64,000 nt of DNA from Gentiana macrophylla. Lineage: Eukaryota; Streptophyta; Magnoliopsida; Gentianales; Gentianaceae. Both the position numbers and the translations under genes were made by a program. Under the pieces are notes generated by a model. That model was given only the letters and a program-made list of their open reading frames with translations, was not told the origin of the DNA and made no database searches. The DNA lies in contig CM047810.1 in the NCBI GenBank assembly GCA_026214975.1, positions 92,086,316 through 92,150,315 of the forward strand, in the 5' to 3' direction. Below are positions 35,366-47,107 of the stretch, piece after piece. Every line of letters starts with the position of its first letter. Positions within the stretch are counted from its first letter, which is position 1.

Positions 35366-38300
35366 TTGAACGCGATCATGACTAGAAGTGGGAAAGAAGT
35401 AACTCCACCATCCTTGAAAGAAAAAGAGAAAGTAGAGGAGAGTAAGGATGGTGAGCCAAGCAAGGCAAGAAATGCCTCTGAAACCTTACCTGAGCAAGAA
35501 ACCTATAAGGAACCTGCTGGCCCTAGAGTTGAGCTTTATAATAATAAGTATCATATTTTCACTGATGTCGATCCTTCAACCTTACCTTATCCTCCACGCA
35601 AATCTAAGCCTAAGGTTGATGACAAGAGGTATAGGAAGTTCATTGATATCTTTAGAAAGCTACACATCAATATACCTCTAGTTGAAGCACATGCTGAGAT
35701 GCCTGAGTACACAAAGTTATTAAAAGAAGCTGTCTCTACTAAGAGGAAACTCCTAGATCTAGAGACCATTTGCCTAAACGAGGAGTGCTCAGCCATTCTT
35801 CAACATAAGTTACCCGCCAAGTGCAAGGATCCGGGAAGCTTTCTCATTCCCTGCACCACAGGTAACGTATGTTTGAACAAAGCCTTGTGTGATCTAGGAG
35901 CGAGCGTAAATATGATGCCTCTATCCATTTTTCAAAAGCTAGGTATGAAAGACCTTAAAAAGACTTCAATTACTTTACAATTAGCTGATCGTTCGGTTAA
36001 GGAACCTTGTGGAATGGTTGAAGATGTGCTAGTAAGAGTTGAAAAATTTGTGTTTATTGTCGACTTTGTTGTGCTGGATATGGAAGCTAACTACGAAGTG
36101 CCCCTAATCTTAGAAAGACCTTTTATGGCCACTAGTAGGATGCTTATCGATGTTTACAAAGGAGAATTAGTGTTAAGAGTTAATGGGGATGAAATAGCAT
36201 TCAACGTGCTTGACACTATGAAGACACCTGATGATGAAGAGGATGCATGTTTCATGTTGGACTCTGTTGACAAGCTTGTCAATGACTTCCAACAATATGA
36301 GGATATTAAGGATTTCCCCGAGGCTACCCTAGAGTTAGAGGATGAAGTGCCATATGAACGTAGCGAGGAAGAAAAGGTGATATGGCCTGGATGTAGTAGA
36401 GGAACCCCTGGACATGTTGAGGAGATGAAATCTACCGAGGTTGAGAAATTCTACCATAGACCGAAATGGCATAAGTTCTTTGAACTTAAGCTAACCGGAC
36501 AAAAGTTAAAGACCTCGTTAGAAGAACCTCCTACGAATCTGACGTTGAAGCCTCTGCCTGCACATTTGAAGTATGTATTTCTTCAAGACAAGACCTTGCC
36601 GCTTATTATTTCTTCTGCCTTGACTGAAACCCAAGAAGAAAAGCTGATGAGAGTATTGAGAGAGTATCACGGAGCATTTGGATGGACTATAGCTGACATC
36701 AAAGGCATCAGTCCCAGCGTTTGCATGCATAAAATCTCCGTTGATCCTGCAAAGAAAGCGGTTGTACAACCCCAAAAAAGGTTGACTCCACAATTAAAGG
36801 ACGTGGTTAGGGATGAAATTATTAAGATGTTAGAAATGGGAATCATCTTCCCTATTTCTGATAGTGAATGGGTTAGTCCGATCCACGTAGTTCCTAAGAA
36901 GGGAGGTTTTACGGTGCAAGCTAATGAGTTAAATGAGTTGATTCCTGTTAGACTCATTACTGGTCATAGAGTGTGCATTGACTTTAGGAAACTAAATGAT
37001 GCTACTCGTAAGGATCACTTCCCTCTTCCCTTCATTGATCAAATGCTCGAGAGACTGAGCGGACATGCGTTTTATTGTTTCCTTGACGGTTACTCTGGAT
37101 ATTATCAAATTCATATCTCACCCGAGGATCATGAAAAGACCACTTTTACATGTCCATATGGAACATTTGCTTACAATAGAATGCCCTTTGGTTTGTGCAA
37201 CGCACCAGCAACGTTTCAAAGATGCATGATTTCTCTGTTTGCTGATATGGTTGAAGATTTCCTAGAGATCTTTATGGATGATTTCTCCGTATTTGGAGAT
37301 GATTTCGATTCATGTCTCACGCATCTAGCAAGAGTGTTGAAGAGATGCGAAGAGATGAATCTGGTGCTCAACTGGGAGAAATGTCATCTTATGGTTACTG
37401 AAGGTATAGTACTTGGCCACCGTATTTCAAAGAACGGTATAGTGGTGGATAGAGCAAAAGTTGAGGTAATTGAAAAACTGCCTCCACCAACCAATCTTAA
37501 GACTTTGCGAGGTTTTCTTGGCCACGCAGGATTCTACCGTCGGTTTGTGAAGGACTTTTCCTTAATCTCTAGACCCTCTTACGAATTATTGGCCAAGGAT
37601 GTGCCATTTGTGTTTACTAATGAGTGCATGAAAGCTTTCAATAAATTGAAGAGCATGCTTATTATCGCACCCGTTCGATTGCGCTTTGATTGGAATCTAC
37701 CTTTTGAGTTGATGTGCGATGCAAGCGATACAAATTGTAGTGCCGCTTAGGACAAAGAAAAGACAAGATCTTTAGGCCCATCTACTATGCTAGTCGAACT
37801 TTAAATGCTGCTCAAAGGAACTATGCAACTACTGAGAAAGAACTTCTAGATGTCATCTTTGCATTTGACAAGTTTAGATCTTATCTAGTAGGATCTAAAG
37901 TCACTGTTTGGACTGACCATGCAACTTTGAAGTATCTTTTAGCCAAACAAGATTCCAAGCCAAGGTTATTGAGATGGATTCTACTGTTGCAAGAGTTTGA
38001 TGTAGAAATCCGTGATAAGAAAGGATCTGAGAATTTGGTTGCGGATCATCTTTCCCGTTTACAAATAGAGGACAATGAGCCACTGACCGAGATTGGAGAA
38101 ACATTTCCTGATGAACAATTATTCTCCATCACGGCCATACATGGAAAGGATGATTGCGCTGCAGTATCTTCGTGTGTTGAGGTTGTGAAGGAGAATAAAC
38201 AACAATGGTTTAAAGACTTTGTGAATTATCTATCCGCGAAATACTTGCCACCAAATCTCAACCCCCAAGAAATAAAGAAATTCTTTAAGGATCTTAGGCA

Positions 38301-39498
38301 CTATTATTGGGAAGAGCCCTATCTTTTTAAGCTTGGATCCGACAATGTCTTTAGGAGATGTGTGCCGGAAGAAGAAATGTATGATATCCTTAGACATTGC
38401 CATGCTTATGAGGCCGGAGGACATTATGGAGGAGACAAGACTGCTGCGAAAGTTCTCCAATGTGGTTTTTACTGGCCGACTTTGTTCAAAGATGCGCATC
38501 AATATGCTAAATCTTGTCATTCTTGCCAAATGACAGGAAATATCTCGAGAAGGAATGACATTCCACTGAAGAATATCCTAGAGGTGGAACTCTTTGATGT
38601 TTGGGGTATTGATTTTGTGGGACCCTTTACTTCGTCTTTATCCAACCGCTATATTTTAGTGGCGGTCGACTACGTGTCCAAATGGGTTGAGGCCATTGCT
38701 TCGCCTACTAACGATGCAAAAGTTGTACTGAAATTCTTGAAGAAGAATATTTTTACGCGGTTTGGAACCCCACGTGCCATTATTAGTGATAATGGAAGCC
38801 ATTTTTGCAATAGGCCGTTTGAAAAGTTGATGATTAAGTACGGGGTTAGACACAAGTTAGCTACTGCTTATCACCCTCAAACAAGTGGACAAGTTGAGGT
38901 TACAAATCGAGAAATAAAACGCATTTTGGAGAAAACTGTGAATACAACTAGAAAGGATTGGTCGTTGCGATTAGATGATGCTTTATGGGCTTATAGGACT
39001 GCTTATAAGACGACTATTGGTATGTCCTCTTATAAAATTGTTTTTGGAAAAGCATGTCATCTACCGGTTGAACTTGAACACCGTGCCATGTGGGCTACGC
39101 GTATGCTAAATTTTGATGAGAGTTTAGCTGGAGAGAGAAGGTTGTTGGAATTGACTCGCCTAGAGGAGTTTCGTCTGGAAGCTTATGAGAATGCTAAAAT
39201 ATTTAAGGAGCGCACAAAGAAATTTCATGATAATAAGATATTGGACCGCACCTTTAAGGAAGGCGATCTGGTTCTTCTTTACAATTCGCACTTGAGACTC
39301 TTTCCTGGCAAGTTAAAATCACGATGGTATGGCCCTTATAGAGTGAGTAAGGTTTTCCCTTCTGGAGCTGTTGAATTATTGAACCTGAAAGATCAATCCA
39401 CTTTTGTGGTTAATGGACACCGTGTGAAACATTATGTTGGTCTTGGTCAAGGTAAGGAGCAGGAAGTCTTCACTCTTGAAGATCCCACCTATACTTAA
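35366..39498 (+). pseudogene. Athila element 2 pol: protease, RT, RNase H, integrase; one frameshift
   Basis: Frame 35,366-37,750 (794 codons) carries protease DLGAS at 35,891-35,905, RT with CIDFRKLNDATRKDHFPLPF, FLDGYSGYYQIHISPE, RMPFGLCNAPATFQRC and the catalytic FMDD at 37,271-37,282, then the start of RNase H (LMCDASD). A one-base loss near 37,745 shifts the frame; 37,927-39,498 (523 codons) continues RNase H ([20 protein letters not shown]), the integrase zinc finger ([21 protein letters not shown]), and the catalytic triad: D in GIDFVG, D in SDNGSHF, E in [10 protein letters not shown]. The C-terminal GPYRV region is present. Apart from the frameshift and the RT-to-RNase H joint it is intact, which is unusual for a truncated element. 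Confidence 0.93.
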
Positions 39499-40225
39499 AC
39501 CATCGTTGAGCTGAGTCGAGCTGACGACTATAAACACAGAACTATTTCTTGAAAACTATCTTTTGTTTTTGTTTTGTTTGAATAAAGTAGCATGTGACTG
39601 TTAAGTTTTTTTCATCTCACCATGTTCCGATTCTAAGTTCGGAATAAACGAGGTTTTTTCCTTGATAGCCGCCATGTGAGTTTTGTAGTTTTAACTCTTT
39701 GGTTTTCCGTGTCATTGGTTGTATGAAATAAAGTGGCTTAAATTGTTTTTGGATATTCTATATCTAATTACTGCCACATTATTTTATAACTTCCATTGAC
39801 ATGTCATTAACCGTTTCATGGAGTTTCTGTTTGGTTTGCGTAAACAGGTTTTCGTTTGCTTCTCCACGACGTGCTTGGTCTACAACTACATTCTGCATCT
39901 ACTTGAGAGCCGTTTCCAGAGCTAAGTCTTTTTCTTAAATTCTCTTTTTTCTTTGTCATTGGGGACAATGCCATGTTTGAGTTGGGGGGTAGGAGACTTA
40001 GCTATGCTATAATACTATAATTGAACAATTGAATGAAACGGTGAAAAATGAAATTTTTTTGAACAAATGTCAAATTAATTATCTCGTACCCTTAGAATTG
40101 TGAGTTCTTATACATAGAATTAATAGGAAATGAACCAAGTTGCATGAGTACATGATCATTTTATACTTATGTGAATGTGAATTTAAGGATATTCATGCCA
40201 ACTATTGCAAGTAGTTATTTATTAT
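39499..40225 (+). other. Post-pol region of Athila element 2
   Basis: Directly after the pol stop is GTCGAGCTGACGACTATAAA, a version of a conserved Ty3-type post-pol motif also found in element E. Further on, TTTGAGTTGGGGGGTAGGAG near 39,976-39,995 resembles a polypurine-type motif, but no LTR follows. The rest is AT-rich and non-coding up to the junction with Copia C. Confidence 0.6.
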
Positions 40226-40229
40226 TCGA

Positions 40230-40457
40230 TTACTCAATGTGTGAACATTCAGCAGTCCATTCTCTTTTTGGCTTTGGAATGTACTGAGTTTCATTATCCA
40301 CAGTTATGGCTTTTGTGATCACCAGTGGTCCATCAGTCAGCACATCCATCATTTCATCATGTGTTGTAGCTACATAAGCCTGCATACGACATTTATACTC
40401 ATCAAAACAATCTAAAGAACACATCAACATTGTTCTAGCATACTGGTTGTTATCCAT
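40230..40457 (-). pseudogene. Copia C gag N-terminus, truncated
   Basis: MDNNQYARTMLMCSLDCFDE at the start, then YVATTHDEMMDVLTDGPLVI and IPKPKREWTAE, after which the sequence is broken and a stop follows. The normal gag is several hundred residues. The ATG lies about 90 bp after the PBS, as expected. Confidence 0.75.
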
Positions 40458-40546
40458 GATGCAAAGCTTTGAAAATCAGAAGCTTGAAAAAGTTTTCAAA
40501 GTATTTTCACAAGCACAACAAGTAAGATTACATCAAAAGCATAATC

Positions 40547-40558
40547 GCTCCGATACCA
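40547..40558 (-). promoter_or_regulatory. Primer binding site of Copia C (tRNA-iMet)
   Basis: On the minus strand TGGTATCGGAGC, separated from the LTR end by two bases. Confidence 0.8.
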
Positions 40559-40560
40559 AT

Positions 40561-42159
40561 TGTTGGTCCCTTGAAAGACTTTGGTTAAGTTTATAGGGGT
40601 GAATAAACTTAACACTTAAAACTTTTGGAGTTAACAAACTCAAAGAACTCAAAGACTCTTTGATAGCTTAGTAGTCTCTTGAATATTGACTTTACTGAAT
40701 TTGTTGCAGTGGAATATATTTAAATTAAGCCTTATTACTTGTTAAAATATGATACCAAATATTAATACTTAGTAGTGTATGTGTATGATTCAGTTGCTAG
40801 TTAGTAGGTTGATGTGCTAAATATACTAAATGCAGAAAGTAAGTAGGCAAATTTAATAGTGGTTCCAGGTGGTGTAATCCTGTCAGTCCACTCTTCTCAT
40901 GTGATGTTGGAGGTAATTCACTAGAGATTCTTGAGGTAGCAGTTACAAAAATCCCTAAGTTGCTTGTCCTTCACCAATAACTATGGCTTCACAAACTGAA
41001 CACTTGAAACAGGTAGGATTGCTGCTCCAATGTCTTCCACTGGTCCTTGAAGGGTAGGATTGCCTCTTCACCAGCTCCACCACAAACAATAGTCCTTGAC
41101 ACCCAAAGATGCTTCATTGTCTTCAGTAGATTTCTTATAAAAGAAAGATTGAATCAAGTAAGTGATTCAAACTTTCAGTGAACTTGATCGAGGATGATAT
41201 GATCAAGACTTGAGGTCTTCAAGTGTGTAAACTTGATGTAGCTTGAAAGCAGATTACACTTGAAGAGTTTTATTGGATCAGTAGCTTTATGCTCAGTAGG
41301 GTTAGCAGGGTGTTTGATCGATTTAAATCTGATAGCTCAAGATAGATCCTTAATTTTCATCAATGTTCATCACTTGTATCTGAATTTGGAGTCCTCTATT
41401 TATAGGTAGGAATCCTTGTGACTTATGTTTGAAATTCAAACATAGCCGTTTCAGATTTTGTCCCATTTGACTTGCTTTCTTTCACTTTCATCATAATCGA
41501 CATTGTCGAATGCTTTTTGACGCTTTTAGTCATCTCCCTTTGGCTTGTATCCATTGGATAAAGCTCTGTTTCTTTCCAACGTCCGTTTAATCTTAACCAT
41601 TGATTTGTTTTATAAAATCAGAGGTTGTTAGCTGTCCCTTTCTTTGTAATCTTCCAATGTAACCTTTGAATAATCCGAGATATACATCAGCAGGTTCATG
41701 TTAATGTAAGTCTGCTGAAATGTATATCAGTCAGCTGTTCCAAGGTTGTTGTGTTTATAAAAATACTTCAGCTGACTTTTCTTATATCTAACTTTTTATT
41801 GTGAAGTTAGATTACACCATTTTGAATATAACTAAGTTCTAATCACCACTTAACTTGTGGAACATAGACCTTGTACACAAGGTATATGTAATCAGTTTAG
41901 GTCATCACAGACTTCCCTAAATTCTGATTCCATATCCCTTAGCCTTCAGTAACTGAGCAGGTTCTTATACTAGTCTACTGATGAAAGTCAAACTAGTCTA
42001 CTGATGAAAGTCAGCTGACCTTTTACAGTGCTTGTTTGATCAAACTTATACAAGATCAAACTCTAATAAGCCTATACATTTGATCTAGACATCTTTTTGC
42101 CTTTGCTCTATAACAGCTAGTCTGGCACTCATCACTAAAACTTAAAAATAAGTCCCACA
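40561..42159 (-). repeat. LTR of Copia C
   Basis: TGTTGGTCCC at the left and GTCCCACA at the right. On the minus strand a TATA box (TATAAATAG) lies at 41,396-41,404. No partner LTR is in the window. Confidence 0.7.
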
Positions 42160-42706
42160 CTACACAACCAAGAAGATCCACCAGAACAAGAAAATCACCA
42201 ACCATTTATAAAGGGGGTGCTCACAATGTTCAGCAGAATCCACACCTGTTGAGTGCAGTCATGAATCTGGACAATCTCTCAGCAGACTATGCCAGATTCA
42301 TTATTGACATTGATGCTGTTAAAGAGCCTAAGACTTATAATCAAGCCATCAAGCATGATGAATGGAAGCAAGCAATGCAACAAGAAATTGAAACTCTACA
42401 AAAGACCCATACATGGGAAATAGTTGAACTGCCCCAGGCAAGAAATCCATTTAGTGCAAATGGGTGTACAGAATCAAACACAATCCTGATGGTTCAGTAG
42501 AAAGATACAAAGCTAGACTAGTAGCAAAAGGCTACACTTAAACATATGGGATTGATTATCAAGAAACCTTTTCCCCTGTTGTCAAAATCACAACAGTTAT
42601 AACATTACTTGCAGCAGCAGCAGCCAACAATTGGCATCTACATCAAATGGATGTCAAACACTGCCTTTCTGCATGGAGATTTACATGAAGAAGTATATAT
42701 GCAGTT
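42160..42706 (+). pseudogene. Copia B integrase end and RT N-half
   Basis: QPRRSTRTRKSPTIYKGGAH, then MNLDNLSADYARFIIDIDAV, KEPKTYNQAIKHDEWKQAMQ and, with frameshifts, [17 protein letters not shown] and LHEEVYMQ, where element E interrupts at 42,706. The protein resumes at 52,143 as PPGCATTKPSQVCRL. It parallels the Copia A pieces at 28,108-28,820 closely. Confidence 0.85.
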
Positions 42707-43861
42707 TGATAGCAAAATACTTAACCGCTAACTTTTACCGACAGAGTATCGGGTCAACGGGAGTATAGTGGTCACAAGGTCGAATCCACAGGGAGTAATG
42801 TCTAAGTACCAAAGCTGACGTAGAACTTAGTTCAGGTCAAAATAATGGTGGATGATATTATACTAATGCAAAAATAAAGATGAAACTACCGGTTCTACTT
42901 CTAAGTATTAAAAGGTATAGCCGAACTATGATCCCACGAGCTACTTTTACCCCTAAGGAAGGACTTGACATGGAGCGTGTCTTAACCGACCTACCAATTC
43001 TAAGTAGTTTAACGACATCCACGGGTACCAACTCCTAAATCTAGTGATTAGACTGAACAACTCGATCTAGCCACCCTATGCGAAGCTAACCGACTCTCCC
43101 TTTAGAAAACCGATTATCCAAACATGATTAAGCTTTAGAGTTGCTCGAACAACGATGACAAATCTCTGTATTGGAAACGGACCTAACAACTAGGCCGAAT
43201 CTACGCTACGATCCTAAAACCCCTTATCCCACATCTCACCGCAAAATGCATCTATAAGTTCGATGTGTGTGACAGTGAACTAGGTGATCAATCTAATTCA
43301 AATATATTATGATAAGTTTTAGGACGTGGATTAATCGTTTAAACATAATATTACACACTACACAACTCCCAATCTCATCCCCTTAGGGTTTTCGTTCGCT
43401 TTCACATAATTCGACTACACATAGAATTAGCTACTCATTGTAATAATAAAAGTGCAGAAATTTATGAAGAAATTAATAATAAACATGATAAAAGATTGAA
43501 TAAAATTTACCAAAAGAAATCGTAGCAATCCACCACTCGAATCGTCACTTCGTTGTGTACCAATTGCCAAATAAGAAAAAATAACAGTGATGTTGTTCTC
43601 CAAGGACTTGCAGGAAAAACAAATAAAATAAATTTGTTCAAATCTAAGGGGAGAACGACGGCAGGAAAAGAAATAAAAAATAAAATTCTGGTGTAAAAAC
43701 TGTGTGTTGAAATTTAACCTAAGTAGTTTTTAATAAAACAATCTCCGATCCAGGTTCGGTAATTTTCCTCCCCAAAATAAAATAGAAGTGCCGCCCCTAT
43801 TATATGCTTTTCCCCAATCTAATTATTAGCAAAAAAAAGGTGTGAACCCCCTCAGTAAATG

Positions 43862-44912
43862 TTTTTTTTTTCTTTCTTTTCTGAAACGAAAATATATTAG
43901 AACAGAAACAAATTACAACCGGACAATCGCCGGGACCACACCGGATAGACATCGGACCTCCACCAGTCTGCCACTGGACACCACCACCACTACTACCATA
44001 CTAACGAAACAAAGGAACAACAACTTGGAGAAAACTCCAAGTAAACCAAGTTCAGCTCACTAGGGAGAATTTGACTTGGTAAGATAAAAAAAATGGATAC
44101 AATCAGTCCTATTGCAGATGCCCATAAACGAAAGAAAACCATACACCAGTCAACAAAAAAGGTAGAGACCAACAACCCGGGCGAGCACCGCCACCATCCA
44201 GTGCCAACATACATACAACAGAAACAAAAAACTACATGCAAATCATCCACACCGCCGCCGCTACTGGCGCTGCCACAGTCGCCGACGCCGACTGTCAAAT
44301 AAAAGCCCATCCAACTCCTGCCATCACCAACCGGAATCTGCAGCGAGAAGATGGAGAAATCAAAACCCGTCAAAAGCCTCTCACAAGAAACAATCGTCGA
44401 GATCCAAGAGGCCACCACAAAGATCATCTGTAGCTCAGGCGCCATCGTACCACCATCTCCGGCCACCTCCAAGTTGACAAACCGGAATCCGATGAAGCCC
44501 AAAATTGTAGAGCCAGAAGCCAAAACCGTCAGATCAATCCCGAAAAAACCCTTCTCGTAAATCCTCCACATAACACAGCCATTCTTCATCAGAGAATGAG
44601 GGAGAGAAGTTTCCCGGCCAAAATCGCCGCCACCCCAGCCAGAAGAAAAGGGCAGCAACTTCAGATCTAAACCAAAAGAGGCGGAAATAGGTAGATCCGA
44701 AGAGGGAGAAAGAAAAGACATATAAGGATAATATGAAAAACATAAGAAAATAAGCAAAAACCTCCGGCACCGGCGCCTTTCGGTGGCCGGCACCGGAGAA
44801 GAGGGTGGAAAACCGTGGAGATGAAAAGGAGAATTCTAGAGAGTAGTTAGAGAAAAAGAGTGGTTAGAGGGGGAGCTTCAGGACCGTTTAAGCAAAAACC
44901 TCCGGCACCGGC
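43862..44912 (-). mobile_element. LINE-like (target-primed) insertion, 14-bp TSD
   Basis: The target duplication CCCCTCAGTAAATG flanks it at 43,848-43,861 and 44,913-44,926; the sister LTR near 51,650 has the site once. A T-run at 43,862-43,870, extended by T/C-rich sequence to about 43,881, marks a poly(A) tail on the minus strand, preceded by CTAATATATTTTCGTTTCAG, a common 3' end of plant L1-type elements. A TSD of this length plus poly(A) indicates target-primed reverse transcription. At 1.05 kb it is either a 5'-truncated LINE or a non-autonomous derivative. Confidence 0.85.
43993..44793 (-). other. 266-codon open frame within the LINE-like insert
   Basis: Uninterrupted minus-strand frame MPATERRRCRRFLLIFLC to a stop at 43,993. 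It is Trp-, Gly- and Phe-rich with hydrophobic stretches and no LINE zinc knuckle, endonuclease or RT motif. Its codon use could simply reflect GC-richer DNA free of stops. The plus strand also has partial frames. Product doubtful. Confidence 0.25.
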
Positions 44913-45404
44913 CCCTCAGTAAATGTGTATGCCCTATTTTCGTTCCTTTTTTTTTCTTTTCTATTTTTTTTTCCTTCATTGAAGAAAGCAAACGGGCGAA
45001 AGGTACTGAGGCTTCATCTACCAATCAACACCAATTTTGGGATCCCGATAAAATTGCATAATAATCCTTTTTCCTGAACGCTTAAATTTGAGTAACGCGT
45101 CATTTTCTCATACGAACTCCGTTTTGGACGAATTTTATACCGTTGTGCTCCTCGTCACGCTCTCTATCACGCTACACCTATATCAAATAAAAACAAGAAA
45201 ACCCAAGCATGACAAATGACAATAAAATGCACATAATTCACCCAAAAATATGGAGATTTCGGACGTAAACGCACTATCGTCTCGTGATTCAAATCGTGGT
45301 GATACATACCTATAAAAACACTTAACTACCCCAAAATCACATCGAATAAGATACAAATATAGGGTAAAATGCAAACGAAAATATAGCAAAGTTGACTCTC
45401 ATCA

Positions 45405-45450
45405 ACTACCCCCCCACTTAGCGTTTGCTCGCCCTCGAGCAAATCAAGCG
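45405..45450 (-). promoter_or_regulatory. Polypurine tract and conserved upstream motif of element E
   Basis: On the minus strand TTTGCTCGAGGGCGAGCAAA is followed by CGCTAAGTGGGGGGGTAGT and the LTR start TGATGAGAG. Athila element 1 has the same arrangement before its polypurine tract (26,280-26,318). Confidence 0.8.
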
Positions 45451-46970
45451 ATTCAAAAATAAGTCATGAGGTCAATGTTGCGATCATATGGGAAACAAAA
45501 ATATCCAACGAGTAAAAATTAGTCAATGAGCAAATACACACGGGCCAAAACATATCTCACCATGGAAACAGAATGTGTGTGTGTGCATAGCTTCTCAATC
45601 ATTAATCACGGTCAACCGGCTCAGATTATAAACGCATGACTAATGGCGTTACACCATAGGCTTATACTTCATAATCATCTCCACTAATCGAGGTCAAATC
45701 AAGGCTAACTAAGGTCAGGTAGAACTTGCACGGTTGTAACGTTAGGCTAGGGACGGGGCTAAACGAATGGATAGAAGGAATATCAAAAGAGAAAATCGAG
45801 TGAGTCTAATCAAAACATCTTGAATTTGCCTCATAACTCACCTCCTTAGCTTGATTCGAGCAATCTTTCTCCTTCTTTACTCTCAATTCCAAACATAATT
45901 CAATGAAAACTTGTCCACCAATGCCACTTTGGAAGAATTAGCACAAGGCCCTTTTTTCGGCAAATTTGACTTAATTTTATTCATTTTTTCTCTTTTTCTT
46001 TTTTATAAACCAACACCAACACTTTTTGCTACCCCTTCTTATTCGTAGTACAAAAGATCCACCAACACCATAATTTGATACACATTTTCGCCACCCCACA
46101 CTTGTGCTAGCAAGTGTGCCCAAAATAAGATTAAAACTCACTCGTAAGGTGCCAAAGAAATGTAGACCACAAATAAAGGCTAAGGGTTTGTAATTATGGG
46201 CTAATCAACGAATGGCTAAGTTCGGGTGGGGGTCTAACCACCCTGCAAAGGCTTAGAGGAGTTTCTGTGGAAATTATGTACATGGTTGGCTATTTGGCTC
46301 TGGTCGGGTTAAAAAAATGCCAGGACCGTCATCCCTTAATCTACCAAGATTGACCTTTCTATTTCGCATCTATAAGCATTCACTAATCAACCACAACTCA
46401 TGAAAGCAAAGCTATTACGTGCATAAGAATTCAATTTCCACAACAAGATAAAGATTTGACTCGCATACATTCAACTCTTGACTAATAATTAACCAAAGAA
46501 TATAGTGACTCACATAGGATTCACAACGTAAGAGTCATGAAATTTTTTAAAATAGCTCAATTTTCACTCCAATGGACCAAACACTAAGCATATAGCTCAT
46601 TCGATGCATAAAATTAAAGTACATGGTAGTAAAGTGAAGCTAAGTCTACCACCCCCACTTAAAATGGAACACCGTCATCGGTGTGTGAGTGATAAAGTAA
46701 AGAAAGAAAGACTTAGCTGAACTGGCAATAGGGCGGAACTCTGCAAAGTGACAACCTCCAATGTATCTCCCAGGGTACCTGTGCAATCATAACATAGAAA
46801 CCAAGAATCCACTACGACAAGAGGCCGAAACCTCGAGCGTAGGTAAGCACAAGTATGGAGATGTATATAACAAATAAAATATGGGTTATCACAAAGCATG
46901 CAACGGACTTCGAGATGCATGGTCAAATTTTCATCACTTCTCAAAAAACAAACCTAAAAACCTAAGAAAA
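45451..46970. other. Non-coding 3' interior of element E
   Basis: No convincing ORF on either strand. AT-rich with scattered C-rich segments. Probably the untranslated region between the gag-like ORF and the polypurine tract. Confidence 0.55.
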
Positions 46971-46974
46971 AAAA

Positions 46975-47030
46975 TGGGTTGCCTCCCACCGAGCGCCTTT
47001 GTTTTACGTCGTTGGCTCGACCGGGTGACT
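46975..47030 (-). other. Conserved Ty3-type post-ORF motif
   Basis: Minus strand: GTCGAGCCAACGACGTAAAA, then CAAAGGCGCTCGGTGGGAGG and CAACCC. This non-coding block follows the coding region in many plant Tat/Athila-related elements. A shorter version occurs after pol in Athila element 2 (39,512-39,535). Confidence 0.65.
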
Positions 47031-47107
47031 CTCAACGGACTCAAACCACAAACGACTCAAACCAACAATTCAAGCATGTCAATTCAGACAAGTAGTATCA
47101 AGAATCA

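Larger units (their letters stand above)
32092..40225 (+). mobile_element. Athila-type element 2, 3'-truncated, pol nearly intact
   Basis: Probable 5' LTR 32,092-33,674, tRNA-Asp PBS 33,684-33,701, gag 33,860-35,360, pol 35,366-39,498 and a post-pol spacer to about 40,225, where it abuts a Copia fragment. No 3' LTR is present, so the element is truncated. It is a relative of Athila element 1 (shared protease, RT and integrase motifs) with far fewer lesions in pol. Confidence 0.85.
40226..42159 (-). mobile_element. Copia element C, 5' fragment (LTR, PBS, start of gag)
   Basis: A 1.6-kb LTR (40,561-42,159), PBS and the first about 75 codons of gag, all in minus orientation, cut off at about 40,226-40,240. 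The long LTR and the gag type (NARTMLM..LD.FDEYK...ATTHDEMMDVLTDGPLVI) indicate a Copia lineage distinct from A and B. Confidence 0.75.
42707..45404 (-). repeat. 3' LTR of element E (with insert)
   Basis: TGATAGCAAAATACTTAACC to GTTGACTCTCATCA on the plus strand. Contains the LINE-like insert 43,862-44,912 and preserves the empty site for the solo LTR found in the sister LTR (GATATTATACTAATGC near 42,855). Confidence 0.88.
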
